A DNA stretch of 64,000 nucleotides from Stratiformator vulcanicus. Its GTDB lineage: Bacteria; Planctomycetota; Planctomycetia; Planctomycetales; Planctomycetaceae. The notes under the pieces are model-generated. The model saw nothing but the letters and a program-made list of their open reading frames with translations, searched no databases and was not told the DNA's origin. Positions 38,689 through 49,986 of this stretch are shown in pieces. The first letter of the stretch is position 1; every line of letters starts with the position of its first letter. The DNA lies in the NCBI RefSeq assembly GCF_007744515.1, contig NZ_CP036268.1, positions 2,333,712-2,397,711 on the forward strand, written 5' to 3'. The position numbers were made by a program, and so were the translations under genes.

Positions 38689-39762
38689 TTAGAAATTACC
38701 GACCGGAATTTCGTCGGCGTTGCTGACAAGTGCTTCGAGAATGCTATCGACTCGACAGCCGGAGTAGTCGTGTTCAATATTTTCACTAATGAAGCGAACG
38801 GCGCCATCCGCCATTACGACCTGCACACCACCGGTGTGATGGCTGCTGAGTGTTTCTCGAGCACCCCAAGGGTAACCGCGACTAGAGAGGTCGCTGATCG
38901 GATGATTGATCGAACGCCAAGTTCCTGCACCAATGTAGAACGCGCCTCCAGACTGGTATTGTGCCCACCATCCAGAATCTCGTTCGGCATAAGGACCTTC
39001 ATTGCGAGCTTTGGTGAAGAACAGGCTTCCGGCCATTGCAGACTCGTCCAGCGTAGGGCCGGCAAACCATCCGCGTTCACCGACGAGGACGGTATTACTG
39101 GTGCCGTCGAAAATGTCGGCTAGCGGGAGATAACTTCCGCCGTAAAAAATACCCGTCGCACCGGCATTATAAGACTGGCATCCGCCCGGATTGCCGTAGT
39201 AATCATCGTTGGGAGATCGAACATTCCGAACGTGGCCTGCGCTATTCATCGCGACGTAATTGGTTACGACGCCAATGTCGCTACCGCTCGCTGCGTCAAC
39301 TTGTGCTGCAGTGTCTTCGTGTAAAGTCGGCCCGATGTCCGACGGGCATCGGAACACGCCAATGCGGTTGTTTATAGCTGCACGTACCGCCGCATCACCT
39401 AGAGCTTGCCGGACCGATTGATCGCCGACCTGAAAAAGGTTGTAAAGGTTCTGTTGGTCAAGGTATGGCAGAATCGATGCGGACCACGACCAGACGCCGT
39501 TGCCGTCGAGGCTGGTTTCGTGAGTGTACATCGACGGGAGCACATTGAAGATATCGTGATAGTTGTGCATCGCGATGCCGATTTGTTTTAAATTATTTTT
39601 GCACGAGGTGCGCCGCGCGGCTTCGCGGGCCTGTTGCACCGCCGGCAAAAGCAGTGCAATCAGAATTGCAATGATCGCAATGACGACCAGCAACTCAATG
39701 AGCGTGAAACCGTTGCGTGACGATCGGAACGGGGCTTCGACTTTTCGCATTTGAACAAGCAT
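38689..39762 (-). CDS. DUF1559 prepilin-like protein, array member 4
   Basis: 357 residues from the ATG at 39762, with GGAG 11 bases upstream; another ATG lies four codons later. Leader ends [12 protein letters not shown], then [15 protein letters not shown]. The H-X9-DG motif is [12 protein letters not shown]. The tail A-D-E-I-P-V-G-N-F and the middle part ([14 protein letters not shown]) are shared with array member 5. This is a likely recent tandem duplicate: same length, and alignable end to end. Confidence 0.92.
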   Translation of the reverse strand: MLVQMRKVEAPFRSSRNGFTLIELLVVIAIIAILIALLLPAVQQAREAARRTSCKNNLKQIGIAMHNYHDIFNVLPSMYTHETSLDGNGVWSWSASILPYLDQQNLYNLFQVGDQSVRQALGDAAVRAAINNRIGVFRCPSDIGPTLHEDTAAQVDAASGSDIGVVTNYVAMNSAGHVRNVRSPNDDYYGNPGGCQSYNAGATGIFYGGSYLPLADIFDGTSNTVLVGERGWFAGPTLDESAMAGSLFFTKARNEGPYAERDSGWWAQYQSGGAFYIGAGTWRSINHPISDLSSRGYPWGARETLSSHHTGGVQVVMADGAVRFISENIEHDYSGCRVDSILEALVSNADEIPVGNF

Positions 39763-39860
39763 GATTAAGCGATCTCCAGAATTGGATGTGACGTGAAATC
39801 GTCGACGTGAAGTTAGTTCCACTGGTTGGTGAGAAATGGATCAGAGGTCAATGCCAACTG

Positions 39861-40865
39861 TTAGAACTTTCCGACAGTCTGTCCGTCGCGCCGATTAATG
39901 AGTTGCTGGAATACGGCGTTGCTGGTGGAGCCGTTCCAGTCGATATTTTCACTCAGGAAGTGAACCGAGCCGTCGGCCAAGAGGAATTGTGCTCCGCCGC
40001 GATGCTGGCTGGAAAACGTTCGGACATCACCATAGCCGGCACATGTCCCGCTACGCTTGCAGTTAATCGGATTCCCTCCTGATCCCAGTGCCCCCGGTGC
40101 ATCGTATCCTCGCTGATGGGTTGCGACTCGGATCGCGTAAAGATAGCCGCCCTGATGATGACGCGATTCACGCTCCCCAATCGCAATTGTATTGCTCAGA
40201 CCGTCAGTCACGTCACGAAGTCGCACGGTGACGTCGCGACCGAACAGGCCGTGGAAGGAATCGACATCGGTTGTCGATGGGCTGGCAGGGAAACCGGCAT
40301 TCATCCCGAGCGGATTCCACCATGATGAATGTGTCGCGCCGTTCGCGAGGTAGGCGGCCACATAGTTCGACTTCGCCACCTGAATTCTGTTACTTGAGTA
40401 ACCGAAGTTGTACAGCTCGCTTATGGTCGACAACCGGGTCATTTTCCCATCGCTGGGACACGCAAATAACCTCAACGGTGTTTGCATCAGCGTTGCAGCA
40501 CTGGGAAACGGATCTTGATCACCGACCTTTAATTCTTCATAGAGGGCACCTTGGTCGACATAGGGCAACAAAAAGCTTGCCCAGGTCCAGCCGCCGGGGT
40601 AAGTATCGTTGGTTCCCGCCTCGATCTTGGGAGTCGATCCGGACTGAATTCCGAACGGCAGTCGCCGATTGCCGTCATGGTAATTGTGGAGTGCGATCCC
40701 GATCTGCTTTAGATTATTCTGGCACTGACTTCGCCGAGCCGATTCACGCGCCTGCTGAACGGCGGGAAGAAGTAGTGCGATCAAGATCGCAATAATCGCG
40801 ATCACCACCAACAGTTCGATCAGGGTGAAACCCGATCGACGGCTCAAAGTGACTTTCGGTGACAT
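39861..40865 (-). CDS. DUF1559 prepilin-like protein, array member 3
   Basis: 334 residues. The ATG at 40865 is preceded by GAGG at 8 bases. A very short leader ([12 protein letters not shown]) runs to the F-T-L-I-E-L-L cleavage site, followed by [15 protein letters not shown]. The H-X9-DG motif is [12 protein letters not shown]. The tail [12 protein letters not shown] matches array member 2, forming a second close pair in the cluster. The mid-region lacks the [10 protein letters not shown] block of members 4 and 5. Confidence 0.92.
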   Translation of the reverse strand: MSPKVTLSRRSGFTLIELLVVIAIIAILIALLLPAVQQARESARRSQCQNNLKQIGIALHNYHDGNRRLPFGIQSGSTPKIEAGTNDTYPGGWTWASFLLPYVDQGALYEELKVGDQDPFPSAATLMQTPLRLFACPSDGKMTRLSTISELYNFGYSSNRIQVAKSNYVAAYLANGATHSSWWNPLGMNAGFPASPSTTDVDSFHGLFGRDVTVRLRDVTDGLSNTIAIGERESRHHQGGYLYAIRVATHQRGYDAPGALGSGGNPINCKRSGTCAGYGDVRTFSSQHRGGAQFLLADGSVHFLSENIDWNGSTSNAVFQQLINRRDGQTVGKF

Positions 40866-41005
40866 GACATAACCTCGATAGGCAACGAGAAAGACCCCGC
40901 CAACGCCGCAACCGGTTGTGTTACGCTATGCGGCGAGAGTTCGTGCATAGTTGCAAAGTCCCGTGAGATGAGATGGTAAGTGAGAATCCGACGTAGAGGT
41001 TAGGC

Positions 41006-41989
41006 TTAAAACTTGCCGACAGTTTCTCTGTCCCGGCGATGGATCAGCCGTTGGAAAATGCCCGCACTGCTGGTTGCGCAGGAGTGATCGATGTTCTCGT
41101 TGAGAAATACGACCGCCCCGTCGCCAATCAGAAAGTGAGCTCCGCCGGCATGCCGACTACTGAAAATTCGGTTGCCGCAGCGATCGTCGGTTGTGCAATC
41201 CCAGTCGTTGATGGGCGTACCCCCGCTCGCCAATGCCCCCGCCGCGCCATCGTTGTCTCGCGGACTCGCGCTTTCTGTCGCATATAGATAACCGCGACCG
41301 TTTTCCGTGGCTCTTTCGCCGACGGCAATCGTGTTGCTCAGGCCATCTTCAACGGCGCTAAAATCAACGTTGACATCCCGCTGAAACATTCCTTGGAATG
41401 TCAGCAGGGTCGGCTTGATTGTCGCCGTCCTTGGATATCCGGTAGCGCTGCTACTCCACAGCAGCGGATTCCACCAGGCACTGTCGGTTCGGCTGCACGA
41501 CAAGAATGCTCCAACGTAATTCGACTTGGCCACATCCTCGCCACGGACAGTAAACGTTCGATCTTTCCGATCGCTCGGACAGATGAAAGTTGCCACGGGA
41601 GTTGCATAAACACCTGTGGTCGCAGGTGGAAAAGGTTGGCGGTTACCAACCTGCATCGCTTCATAAACGCTACTCTGATCCATGTACGGCAGTAGATAGC
41701 TGGCCCATGTCCATACGCCGTTATGGGTTCCGGAACTAGACTGGGGATTGCTGCCGGACATCAGCCCGAACGGCAGCATCGAAAAGTTATCGTGATAATT
41801 ATGAAGCGCGATTCCAATTTGCTTCAGATTGTTCTGACAGGTTGATCGTCGAGCCGCTTCACGCGCCTGTTGGACCGCCGGGAGTAACAGTGCGATCAAA
41901 ATCGCGATGATCGCGATGACCACCAATAGCTCAATCAAAGTGAAACCGCGTGGCCGCGGTGTGCTGGCCCTTGAGGTGCTGTGCTTCAT
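41006..41989 (-). CDS. DUF1559 prepilin-like protein, array member 2
   Basis: 327 residues from the ATG at 41989, preceded by AGGGGA about 6 bases away; the open frame extends to 42097 but the extra residues are not leader-like. Leader [21 protein letters not shown], then R-E-A-A-R-R-S-T-C-Q-N-N-L-K-Q. H-X9-DG appears as H-A-G-G-A-H-F-L-I-G-D-G. The tail H-R-R-D-R-E-T-V-G-K-F pairs it with array member 3. Confidence 0.92.
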   Translation of the reverse strand: MKHSTSRASTPRPRGFTLIELLVVIAIIAILIALLLPAVQQAREAARRSTCQNNLKQIGIALHNYHDNFSMLPFGLMSGSNPQSSSGTHNGVWTWASYLLPYMDQSSVYEAMQVGNRQPFPPATTGVYATPVATFICPSDRKDRTFTVRGEDVAKSNYVGAFLSCSRTDSAWWNPLLWSSSATGYPRTATIKPTLLTFQGMFQRDVNVDFSAVEDGLSNTIAVGERATENGRGYLYATESASPRDNDGAAGALASGGTPINDWDCTTDDRCGNRIFSSRHAGGAHFLIGDGAVVFLNENIDHSCATSSAGIFQRLIHRRDRETVGKF

Positions 41990-42111
41990 CGGACTTCCCC
42001 TGAGATGTGTGTGTGTTGATATGTTAGTCGCTGGATGAGCCAAAGCGAAGCCGAGGGGAGAAATAGGACTGTTCGCAAGTCGATTTTCCGCCCGCAACGC
42101 CGCATCATCTG

Positions 42112-43158
42112 CTAGAACTTTCCGACCGGATTGCCATCGCGAATCGCACTCAGGTTTTGGAACAGTACCAAGTCGATGTTCTCGTTCAAGAACTGTACGT
42201 GACCGTCCACAAACACCATGTTCGCGCCCCCCGCATGGTAACTGCCGATTTCTTGCGCGGAGAGCCGACCGTTGCCATCAAAGGTGTTAATTCCGCCGTT
42301 TGAGTGTGCAAAGTAACCACCAGAGTAAGCTGCCCAGAACGCGGTGGAAAAGTGCCCTTCTTCAAACTGTGAATTGGTATTGTTTTTCTGAATCTGTGTT
42401 TCGGCGAAAGCATACGTATTGCTCGTACCGTCCGTAATATCCCGGATCCGCGCGGCCCCGTTGACCCCGAACACACCAAGCCTGACCACATCGTTCTTGA
42501 AGTAAGTGTCGGCATATCCCCAGTAGAGCTCACGGTCGTCGTTGTCGACACGACCCGAAGACGCCGCGTATGAGGTTCCATAAAAGTTGTCTGCGACATG
42601 TCCACCCATCCAACTGGGAGGGTTGTTGACGCTGTCGATTACGAGTCGCCTGACTGGGTCTGAAGGGCAGGCAAAGATCGGGAGATAGCGGTTTTGCAGC
42701 GCTGCCTGAAACGGCACCGCTGGCGCGGAGCAGTCTCCCGCGACACCGTTGACCGGAAGATCGAAGTCGATTGAGTCATAAAGAGCAGCTTGGTCGATGA
42801 AAGGCAACAGCATTAAATGGGCCGTGAAATTACGGACTTCTGAGTAAGCTTGGGGCTGACTATAGCTGGCGACGGTCGCTCCGTACCCGCAAGAACTCGC
42901 TCCATACTCTGGCGAGGTCCCAGCGTTGATGGCTCCCGGCGGAAGGATCCTGTTGACGCTGTGGTAATTCGCCAACGCCAACCCGATTTGCTTCAAGTTA
43001 TTTTTGCACTGGCTCCGCCGCGCCGCTTCGCGGGCCTGCTGGACGGCGGGGAGTAGCAGGGCAATTAAGATCGCGATGATCGCAATCACGACCAGCAATT
43101 CAATGAGCGTAAAGCCGCTCCGGCCGTTTTTCGTTCTCGTTATTGATCGTCGATTCAT
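42112..43158 (-). CDS. DUF1559 prepilin-like protein, array member 1
   Basis: 348 residues. The ATG at 43158 follows GGAGG by about 6 bases, the strongest ribosome-binding site of the array. Leader [22 protein letters not shown] and [15 protein letters not shown] are typical. H-X9-DG reads [12 protein letters not shown]. The central region differs from the other four, so it is the outlier. First of the array, 67 bases after the FecR-like gene, making it a plausible target or partner of that regulatory pair. Confidence 0.92.
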   Translation of the reverse strand: MNRRSITRTKNGRSGFTLIELLVVIAIIAILIALLLPAVQQAREAARRSQCKNNLKQIGLALANYHSVNRILPPGAINAGTSPEYGASSCGYGATVASYSQPQAYSEVRNFTAHLMLLPFIDQAALYDSIDFDLPVNGVAGDCSAPAVPFQAALQNRYLPIFACPSDPVRRLVIDSVNNPPSWMGGHVADNFYGTSYAASSGRVDNDDRELYWGYADTYFKNDVVRLGVFGVNGAARIRDITDGTSNTYAFAETQIQKNNTNSQFEEGHFSTAFWAAYSGGYFAHSNGGINTFDGNGRLSAQEIGSYHAGGANMVFVDGHVQFLNENIDLVLFQNLSAIRDGNPVGKF

Positions 43159-43225
43159 TGATTTCCTCCGGTCGAGAAGTGAGCTTGGATTTACTAAGAA
43201 GTGAATTTGCGTTCGGCGAAGATGC

Positions 43226-44596
43226 CTAGTTCGAGTCTAGAGATGCACCGCGTCCTGCCATGAGGACCCGGAATTGGTCCACGCCTTGAGGCGGCACTTG
43301 AAGTGAAAACGGGACCAGCCCGCTTGCGAAGTCGATATCGGCAATGGTGTCTTCTAGTTCTTCAGCACCACGGTCGGCTTTGCCGGGCTGCGGAATACGC
43401 GATTGTTGAAGGTAAGGCACGGCGAACAGGTCGTCCGTCCGGTCCAATGCATCGGCCTGATAGAGAATTGCCAGCAGCGGCCAGCGAAACTGAATGGTCG
43501 CGCTGACGCTCGCGGCAGTTTCGCCGGGGTGGCAGGTGACCAGGTAACTGTCTACTTTGGTGCCGGCCGGGATGACGGTCTCACCGTTTGAGGTTGAAAT
43601 GAGAAGATCATCTTCAAGCGTGACCCCGAGCCGCTCGGGAATGACGACGGCCTCATCACCGCTCGTGAAGCGACCATCGTAGGGGTTGCCGGTGGGCGTC
43701 TCGACAAAGCGAACCGCGCCGGTCGTTGCTTTCACGGCTCTGGTTCGTTCCGCGTACCAGTGGAATCGATCGGTCGAATAAGGGACGGCACTGACGGTCT
43801 TTTCAGCGATCACGCACCTTGCTGATTCACCCTCCTGCACCAACATCGACCAGCCTTCGGTTCCGCCGGGCGAATTGAAGCCGATTTCTGCTTTGCCTGC
43901 GCGAACGAGAAGCGTCGTTCCGGCGTCTGGATGAACTTCGGTAAGAAACTCCGTTCCGAGGTCGACGATTCTCCCATCGGGTGTGCGGACGGTGAATCCG
44001 ACGGCCGGCGCCGGAACACGACACAGTGCCGAACCGCTGAGTATCGACAATTCTCGCGCACCCTCCATGCGATATCGTCCCGGCCCTCGTAGAATCGCGC
44101 GGGTGCCGCGGTGGAATTCGAGTTCAACGAAACCTTTCACGATCTCAAATTCCCGACCCGGGTTGATCCGCTCCCCCGTGCTGACCGAAGCGGAGCCCCA
44201 TTCAACCTCGCGTGAGCGATCTAACACGATGGCCCGGTGGTCGATTTGACTGACCATAAAGCAGGCGGTCGTGATCAGAATCGCAACCGGGACCGCGACG
44301 GAAGCGATTGCGATGTACCACGTGCGAGACCTTCGCAACCGCGGCTTCCGAATGCGGGCAGGTTGTTGCAGTGCGGATGATATCTGGTCAGCGACATGGT
44401 CCGCGTGTGCCAAAGCCCGCAATTGCGAATGGATGTCGAGGAACTCGACGTATCGCTGCTGCAGCGAGAGATTGTCAGTCAACAACTCTTCCAGCCGCGC
44501 AGCACCTTCTTGCGACATCTGTCCGCTGCAAGCCGAATTGGCGAGCATCAGCAGTTCGTTCTGGGCGGAATCGTATTCGGCCGTTGCGGCGTTCAA
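43226..44596 (-). CDS. FecR-like membrane protein, probable sigma-factor regulator
   Basis: 456 residues from a TTG at 44596 that overlaps the sigma-factor stop as TTGA, with AAAGG a few bases upstream. A GTG at 44626 would add ten residues. A cytoplasmic part of about 100 residues ([19 protein letters not shown]) resembles planctomycete anti-sigma domains. A membrane helix at about 110-135 follows, then a FecR domain (G[20 protein letters not shown]) and a beta-rich LamG-like C-terminal half. It is translationally coupled to the ECF gene, the standard sigma/anti-sigma layout. Signal and target are unknown. Confidence 0.85.
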   Translation of the reverse strand: MNAATAEYDSAQNELLMLANSACSGQMSQEGAARLEELLTDNLSLQQRYVEFLDIHSQLRALAHADHVADQISSALQQPARIRKPRLRRSRTWYIAIASVAVPVAILITTACFMVSQIDHRAIVLDRSREVEWGSASVSTGERINPGREFEIVKGFVELEFHRGTRAILRGPGRYRMEGARELSILSGSALCRVPAPAVGFTVRTPDGRIVDLGTEFLTEVHPDAGTTLLVRAGKAEIGFNSPGGTEGWSMLVQEGESARCVIAEKTVSAVPYSTDRFHWYAERTRAVKATTGAVRFVETPTGNPYDGRFTSGDEAVVIPERLGVTLEDDLLISTSNGETVIPAGTKVDSYLVTCHPGETAASVSATIQFRWPLLAILYQADALDRTDDLFAVPYLQQSRIPQPGKADRGAEELEDTIADIDFASGLVPFSLQVPPQGVDQFRVLMAGRGASLDSN

Positions 44597-45180
44597 GCCG
44601 TCCCTTTCATCTTGCGGTCGATGCACTCGAACAATCGCTGACGAATGCGGCCAAGTTTTTGGTACAGGGCGTTCGGCGAGGTTTGCCGTTCGGCGGCAAT
44701 CTGCGCGATCGTGACTTCATCGCGGTAACAAACAAGGACCAGTTCTCGGTCCTCTTCGGGCAGCAGTGACAAGCACTTGCGAAGTCGTTCCTGACGCAAC
44801 TCCAACAATTCGTTGCAGGAGGTTCTGACGCGCGACAGCTGACGGAGCAGTCCGTCGCTCAGTGCGACCCCGCCGCGACGGTAGTTTTCCCGCCGAAGGA
44901 ATGAGCGAGCTGTGTTGTAAGCAACACCGTTCGCCCACTGGACGAAAGGGCGGCTCCGATCGTATTCGTCGAACTTCCGCCACAGGACGATGACAGTTTC
45001 CTGCATCACATCCTCGGCATCGTTGCGGTCTGGAACCAAAGTGACGACGCACCCATAGATCGCGTGGTACGACCGCTGGAGCATCGACAGAAACTCCTCG
45101 TGAACCGTGTCTTCCCGAGCTGACACTCCGGCTTCCGGACGTTCGTTGGAAGGCACGATCATGCCCGATGATTTGATCAT
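44593..45180 (-). CDS. ECF sigma factor, planctomycete/Verrucomicrobium type
   Basis: Directs RNA polymerase to a small regulon. It has 195 residues. Region 2 is clear (D-A-E-D-V-M-Q-E-T-V-I-V-L-W-R-K-F, then F-V-Q-W-A-N-G-V-A-Y-N-T-A). Region 4 holds L-P-E-E-D-R-E-L-V-L-V-C-Y and a helix-turn-helix T-I-A-Q-I-A-A-E-R-Q-T-S-P-N-A-L-Y-Q-K. The family matches the Rhodopirellula/Verrucomicrobium ECF group, which is usually followed by a FecR-like gene as here. The start is the ATG at 45180, with another at 45162. Divergent from the hybrid kinase gene. Confidence 0.92.
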   Translation of the reverse strand: MIKSSGMIVPSNERPEAGVSAREDTVHEEFLSMLQRSYHAIYGCVVTLVPDRNDAEDVMQETVIVLWRKFDEYDRSRPFVQWANGVAYNTARSFLRRENYRRGGVALSDGLLRQLSRVRTSCNELLELRQERLRKCLSLLPEEDRELVLVCYRDEVTIAQIAAERQTSPNALYQKLGRIRQRLFECIDRKMKGTA

Positions 45181-45279
45181 CTGTTACATGGAGAAAGGGT
45201 TGCGCCGAGCAAGGAACTCAGGCTCGCAGCACTTGACGCATCAGTAGGTATTGCTTTGAGACGACGAAACCTGTCGCCG

Positions 45280-45675
45280 TTATCTCTCAAATCTTCTCGG
45301 AATCTTCACCAAATCATAGGTGGAACTACCTGTATGCAATGCGTTGAGTACGTAAGTCATTTGCTTGAAGTTGTTTGCGTGTTTTGTGTCGAGTTCGAAT
45401 TGCGCTTGCAGAAAGTTGAGTTTTTCTGCTGACCGGACAGCTTCATCGGGGATTCGATTCAGAATTGATCTAGAGATCACTTCTTTCGTGGCCCTTATCG
45501 AAGCGTCAAACAATCGAACCGTGGTGGCAGACGCTTCATCGCTAGTTTTTGGATTGCTTCCCCGGTGCGACGCAGGCACAATACATTCAAGGGTGCTTAT
45601 GTGCTTTCGCGTTGACGAACGGAGACTCTGCCAAGCAAACTGCGATAGCGAAGCGGATTCCCGAATCGGAGACAC
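45280..45675 (-). CDS. Possible small unknown protein
   Basis: A 131-codon frame upstream of the sigma factor on the same strand, in an otherwise empty 510-base gap. The second half (R-S-A-E-K-L-N-F-L-Q-A-Q-F-E-L-D-T-K-H) has plausible helical composition, but I recognise no family, see no good ribosome-binding site, and the first half looks random. It could be a gene or a chance frame; the opposing-strand frame at 45365 looks worse. The gap also must contain the divergent promoters of the sigma factor and hybrid kinase. Confidence 0.28.
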   Translation of the reverse strand: MSPIRESASLSQFAWQSLRSSTRKHISTLECIVPASHRGSNPKTSDEASATTVRLFDASIRATKEVISRSILNRIPDEAVRSAEKLNFLQAQFELDTKHANNFKQMTYVLNALHTGSSTYDLVKIPRRFER

Positions 45676-45690
45676 CGGAAGGATGTACTG

Positions 45691-48600
45691 ATGTCCGTTC
45701 CAGGCCGGGCCGTCCAGTCGATCTCACGCAATGCGATTGTCGCCCTCTCGATTGCGGCCGCTATTTCGCTCGCCGTCGTGGCCCTCGTTGCGATCCAATA
45801 TCGGTTTCAGTACGACGAACTGCGGACGCGGGTAGGTGAGTCAAGTTTCAATGCGGCAGCGACGATTCGAGAATCGTTGAGCCGCGGGGACCTGCAAAGA
45901 CCACAAGTAGGCGGAGTGGTCGACGTCACCGAATCGCTCAGCTCGCTCCGAGACCGTTCCTCAATCGTCGCAGTCACACTCGAGTATCCCGAGTCCGATG
46001 AACTTGAAAGTTCAGCATCCTCATCGTCGGTCTCAGGCATCGGCGGATCAGAAGTTCAATTGGAAAATAGGGTCGAGGATGGACGCTCATTGGCCGTTCA
46101 TAAGGTATCGATATATTTGGCCTCACCGAAAGATGAGCCTCTACTGCTTTTAATTCAACACGATGCTGCTGAGTTGTTTCAGTCTCTTCGTTCGCTGTTA
46201 TTCATCGGTGGAATTGTCGCGACGATCATCTTTATCGTCGTTGCACTGACCTACACAAATTTGACGAAACCGGTCGCGATTCCTGCTCAGCAGCTCAGCG
46301 AGCGAGTGCGAAATTTAAGGGCGGGGGATATTGTCGAAGCCGACACCCGTCATACGCCGTTTCCGTTTGTTCCGCTTCAGCAGTCTATCAACGAACTCTC
46401 CGTTCGCTTCGCCGGTGAACACAAAGAGCTTAGCGATCGCATTGCCGAGCGTTCGACGGAACTCTCCGAGAAAAATGAAGAGCTTCTTCGCGAGATCACG
46501 GCTCGAAAGCAGTTCGAGCACGAGCTGCAAAGTCAGCAGCAACTCTATGAATCTCTCGTTGATAATCTGCCGGCGAATTTGATTCGGAAAGATTGTCAAG
46601 GGCGGTTTACATATATCAATTCGACCTTCTGTGAATTGCTCGGGCTTGATCGCGATGAAATTGTCGGTCGCGACGATTTCGATTTTTTCCCACAGGAACT
46701 GGCGCAAAAGTATCGCCAAGACGATGAACATGTTCGATCGACCGGCGAACATTTACATGACGTGGAAGAAAATGAGCACAGTGGCGACTTCAGTTACTTC
46801 GAAGTCATTAAGACCCCTGTGACCGACGCCACCGGCGATATTGTGGGTACGCAGGCAATTTTTTGGGACGTGACTGATCGCCATCGACTCGAAATTGAAA
46901 TGCTCCAAGCGAAAGAAGATGCAGAAGCCGCGAATCGGGCCAAGAGCGATTTTTTGGCGACGATGAGCCACGAGATCCGAACGCCGATGAACGCCGTCAT
47001 CGGCATGGCCGAGCTCGTGCTAGATACCGATCTTGATGCCACGCAGCGCGACTACCTCACAACGCTTGCCGAATCGGCCGAGTCGTTGCTGGTGATTATC
47101 AATGAGATTCTCGACTTTTCCAAGATCGAAGCCGGGCAAATCGAACTTGAAGAAGTTCCATTCTCTCTGCGGGAAGTCGTCGGCGATGCATTGAAAACAC
47201 TCTCGCTTCGGGCCCACACCAAAGGGCTGGAATTGGCTTGGCACGTTCCGCCCGATGTTGTCGATGAGCGCCGTGGCGATCCATCTCGTGTTCGGCAAGT
47301 GATCGTAAATCTTGTCGGCAACGCAATTAAGTTTACCGAAGACGGAGAGGTCGTCGTCGATGTTCGCCCCGGCGATGCGAGCGATGAATTAGAATTTCTT
47401 GTTCGGGACACGGGAATAGGCATTCCTCTTCAAAAACAAGCTTCAATTTTTGAAGCATTCAATCAAGCAGATATGTCAACGACACGCCAATACGGCGGAA
47501 CCGGATTGGGGTTGTCGATCTCCGCCCGATTGGTCGACCTGATGAAAGGTCGCATTTGGGTCGAGAGCAAACCGAAGAAAGGCAGTCGGTTTTACTTTTG
47601 TATTCGCTTGCCCGCATTGCCCGCGCCGGAGCGATCAAAGGTCACTCGTAAATCGGCAACTCTGCCGCCACCGGGTTTAACGGTGCTGGTGGTCGATGAT
47701 AACGAAACGAATCGACGCATTCTCGAAGAAATGCTCTCGACGGCCCGCCTGATCGTGACAACGGCATCAAGTGCGAGTGAGGCTCTCGAGTTATTAAGTA
47801 AGGATCAAGGCAAACCCGAATCGCCGCAACTGCTGATTTCAGATTTGCAAATGCCGAAGATGGACGGACTCGACTTGATTGCCGCAGTACGAAACGAACT
47901 GCAGTTAAGCGATTTAAGAATCATGCTGCTGACCTCGGCTCACCGAACAGGAGAAGCCGAGAAATGCCGGGAACTGGACGTATCGGCCAACTTCACGAAG
48001 CCTGTCAAGCAATCGGAACTGCTTCAGGCGATTTCGAATATTTTCAGGCAAGAAGTAGCTTCATCGCCCCACACCGAACAAGATCAAGCCGAAGAAGACA
48101 ATGCGCGCGACATTCCGCCACTAAAAATTTTGTTGGCAGAAGATGTCGTTGCAAATCAGCGGCTTGCTGTGGGATTGTTGACGAACTGGGGACACGAAGT
48201 TGAAGTGGCCGAGAACGGACGTGTGGCTCTCGACCGACTCGAAACGCAAAACTTTGATGTCGTGCTGATGGACATTAACATGCCGGTCATGGATGGTCTT
48301 CAAGCGACCCGCGCTCTAAGGAAGAAGGAGGCCGGCTCGACGGCACATTTGCCGGTGATTGCCATGACGGCCCACGCCTTAAAAGGCGACCGCGAGGCAT
48401 GTCTGGCTGCCGGCGCGGATGATTACGTGGCAAAACCGATTCGTCGAACCGAGCTTCTCGCAGCGCTTCGTCCGCTTGTGACAATCGATGAAACCGACAA
48501 GTCTGAAGACCTGCAGTCGGGCGACTCTTCCGCAGACACTTCAGCCGTAGAACATAAGGTTGATTGGGACAGTGCGCTGGCGATGGTTGGGGGCAATCAC

Positions 48601-48906
48601 GCTCTGCTCGCGAGCGTCCTCGAAGCGACAATTGAAGAAAGCCCGGTCTACAGCGAACAACTGAAAGTCGCAGTGGACGCGAAGGACGGGGCCGGCGTCG
48701 CGCAGGCGGCCCACGCGTTAAAAGGCATGTTCCGGACGCTCGGGACCGGCGAAGTCATTGAATTTCTGGAGCGTCTTGAGACTTCCGGACGAGACGGTGA
48801 TTGCGAAACATCCGCAGGGCTCTCGGTCGACTGGCAGCCAATGCGTCAAGAGCTCGAGAGCGAAATTCTTAGCTTTCTTAAGGCCCAACAGGGAGCCCCA
48901 TCATGA
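45691..48906 (+). CDS. Hybrid sensor histidine kinase with two receivers and HPt
   Basis: Membrane phosphorelay protein of 1071 residues. Order: membrane helix about 9-31, sensor region to about 165, second helix about 166-188, linker and coiled coil, PAS about 285-400, HisKA with phospho-acceptor H427 in S-H-E-I-R-T-P-M-N, and HATPase (N-x-x-x-N-A-I-K-F-T, [15 protein letters not shown]). Receiver 1 has D718 (S-D-L-Q-M-P), receiver 2 has D861 (M-D-I-N-M-P), and an HPt domain has H1008 (A-A-H-A-L-K-G). All phosphorelay residues are present. Its stop overlaps the next start by 4 bases (ATGA), so the response regulator next door is the likely output. Confidence 0.95.
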   Translation: MSVPGRAVQSISRNAIVALSIAAAISLAVVALVAIQYRFQYDELRTRVGESSFNAAATIRESLSRGDLQRPQVGGVVDVTESLSSLRDRSSIVAVTLEYPESDELESSASSSSVSGIGGSEVQLENRVEDGRSLAVHKVSIYLASPKDEPLLLLIQHDAAELFQSLRSLLFIGGIVATIIFIVVALTYTNLTKPVAIPAQQLSERVRNLRAGDIVEADTRHTPFPFVPLQQSINELSVRFAGEHKELSDRIAERSTELSEKNEELLREITARKQFEHELQSQQQLYESLVDNLPANLIRKDCQGRFTYINSTFCELLGLDRDEIVGRDDFDFFPQELAQKYRQDDEHVRSTGEHLHDVEENEHSGDFSYFEVIKTPVTDATGDIVGTQAIFWDVTDRHRLEIEMLQAKEDAEAANRAKSDFLATMSHEIRTPMNAVIGMAELVLDTDLDATQRDYLTTLAESAESLLVIINEILDFSKIEAGQIELEEVPFSLREVVGDALKTLSLRAHTKGLELAWHVPPDVVDERRGDPSRVRQVIVNLVGNAIKFTEDGEVVVDVRPGDASDELEFLVRDTGIGIPLQKQASIFEAFNQADMSTTRQYGGTGLGLSISARLVDLMKGRIWVESKPKKGSRFYFCIRLPALPAPERSKVTRKSATLPPPGLTVLVVDDNETNRRILEEMLSTARLIVTTASSASEALELLSKDQGKPESPQLLISDLQMPKMDGLDLIAAVRNELQLSDLRIMLLTSAHRTGEAEKCRELDVSANFTKPVKQSELLQAISNIFRQEVASSPHTEQDQAEEDNARDIPPLKILLAEDVVANQRLAVGLLTNWGHEVEVAENGRVALDRLETQNFDVVLMDINMPVMDGLQATRALRKKEAGSTAHLPVIAMTAHALKGDREACLAAGADDYVAKPIRRTELLAALRPLVTIDETDKSEDLQSGDSSADTSAVEHKVDWDSALAMVGGNHALLASVLEATIEESPVYSEQLKVAVDAKDGAGVAQAAHALKGMFRTLGTGEVIEFLERLETSGRDGDCETSAGLSVDWQPMRQELESEILSFLKAQQGAPS

Positions 48907-49823
48907 CACGAATTCTTGTAGTCGACGACGTTAAAGCAGATCGACGCCTCGTCGAAGGATTACTTGCTGCCGAAGACGATTTTGAATCTCGGACTGCGTC
49001 TGATGGAGCTGACGCTCTTGATGTTATTAAAGACTGGTCACCGGACCTCGTCGTCACAGATTTGCAGATGCCACAAATCGACGGCCTTGAACTCGTTACG
49101 TTAATAAAAGAAGAATTCCCGCAGCTACCCGTCATTTTGCTCACAGGGAAAGGGAGTGAGGAAATTGCGATCGAAGCAATTTCACGCGGCGCGGCCAGCT
49201 ATGTGCCGAAACGGATCATGTCGCACGATTTGGTCCCGACGGTGCGTCGTGTACTGGCGACCGCGGCGACCGCCGACAATGAACGGCTTCTGTTGCGGCA
49301 CCTTGAGTCGCTTTCATTCGACCTGGAAAATGATGCAAGCTTAATTTCGGTACTGGTCGGTCATTTGAGGGCAATGCTCGATGATCTTGCGGTCCTCGAT
49401 GAGTCCGACCGCGTCCGTGTGACCAGTGCAGTTCTGGAGGCTCTTCAGAATGCCTATTATCATGGGAACTTGGAATTGGACTCGAGTTTGCGAGAGCAGG
49501 ACGGGCACCAATACGAAGATCTTGCGAAAGAGCGCCTCACCGACCCCGCGTATCAAGGGCGGCGGATTCATTTTCGCATGTTTATCGAAGAGGAATGCAT
49601 TGGATTTGTCGTTTCCGACGATGGCCCCGGCTTTCACGTAGGCGAACTTCCGAATCCGACGGATCCCGAATTTTTCGATCGGCCGCATGGCCGAGGCGTG
49701 TTCTTAATGAGGGCATTCATGGACAGCGTCGATTTTAATGACAGGGGAAATGAAGTTACGATGATCAAACACCTTTCGCCACAGCATCAAGGATCGGCAA
49801 CACCCCAGCCCGTGTTAGCATAG
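48903..49823 (+). CDS. Response regulator fused to RsbW-like ATPase domain
   Basis: 306 residues. A receiver at 1-120 has D8/D9, phospho-acceptor D53 (V-T-D-L-Q-M-P) and the switch Lys in Y-V-P-K-R. After a linker, a GHKL ATPase of the HATPase_c_2 / RsbW anti-sigma type shows A-L-Q-N-A-Y-Y-H-G-N, S-D-D-G-P-G-F and G-R-G-V-F-L-M. The RsbW-like Ser/Thr kinase class phosphorylates STAS anti-anti-sigma proteins, and such a protein is encoded just downstream. It probably links the upstream hybrid kinase to a partner switch. It is translationally coupled to the kinase by a 4-base overlap. Confidence 0.9.
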   Translation: MTRILVVDDVKADRRLVEGLLAAEDDFESRTASDGADALDVIKDWSPDLVVTDLQMPQIDGLELVTLIKEEFPQLPVILLTGKGSEEIAIEAISRGAASYVPKRIMSHDLVPTVRRVLATAATADNERLLLRHLESLSFDLENDASLISVLVGHLRAMLDDLAVLDESDRVRVTSAVLEALQNAYYHGNLELDSSLREQDGHQYEDLAKERLTDPAYQGRRIHFRMFIEEECIGFVVSDDGPGFHVGELPNPTDPEFFDRPHGRGVFLMRAFMDSVDFNDRGNEVTMIKHLSPQHQGSATPQPVLA

Positions 49824-49986
49824 GTGGAGTCGGCTTAAAGCCGTGAAGGCCGCCTTATGTTCGCGATTGCACATTTTAGATGTTTAAAGTCGCTGTTTGA
49901 TTTCGCGACGGTGCATGGTCGACACGAAGCCTGCAAAGTCGCTCCGGTCAGTAGTCATTGCTTCGAGCCAGAATGAAAGCCGGGAT

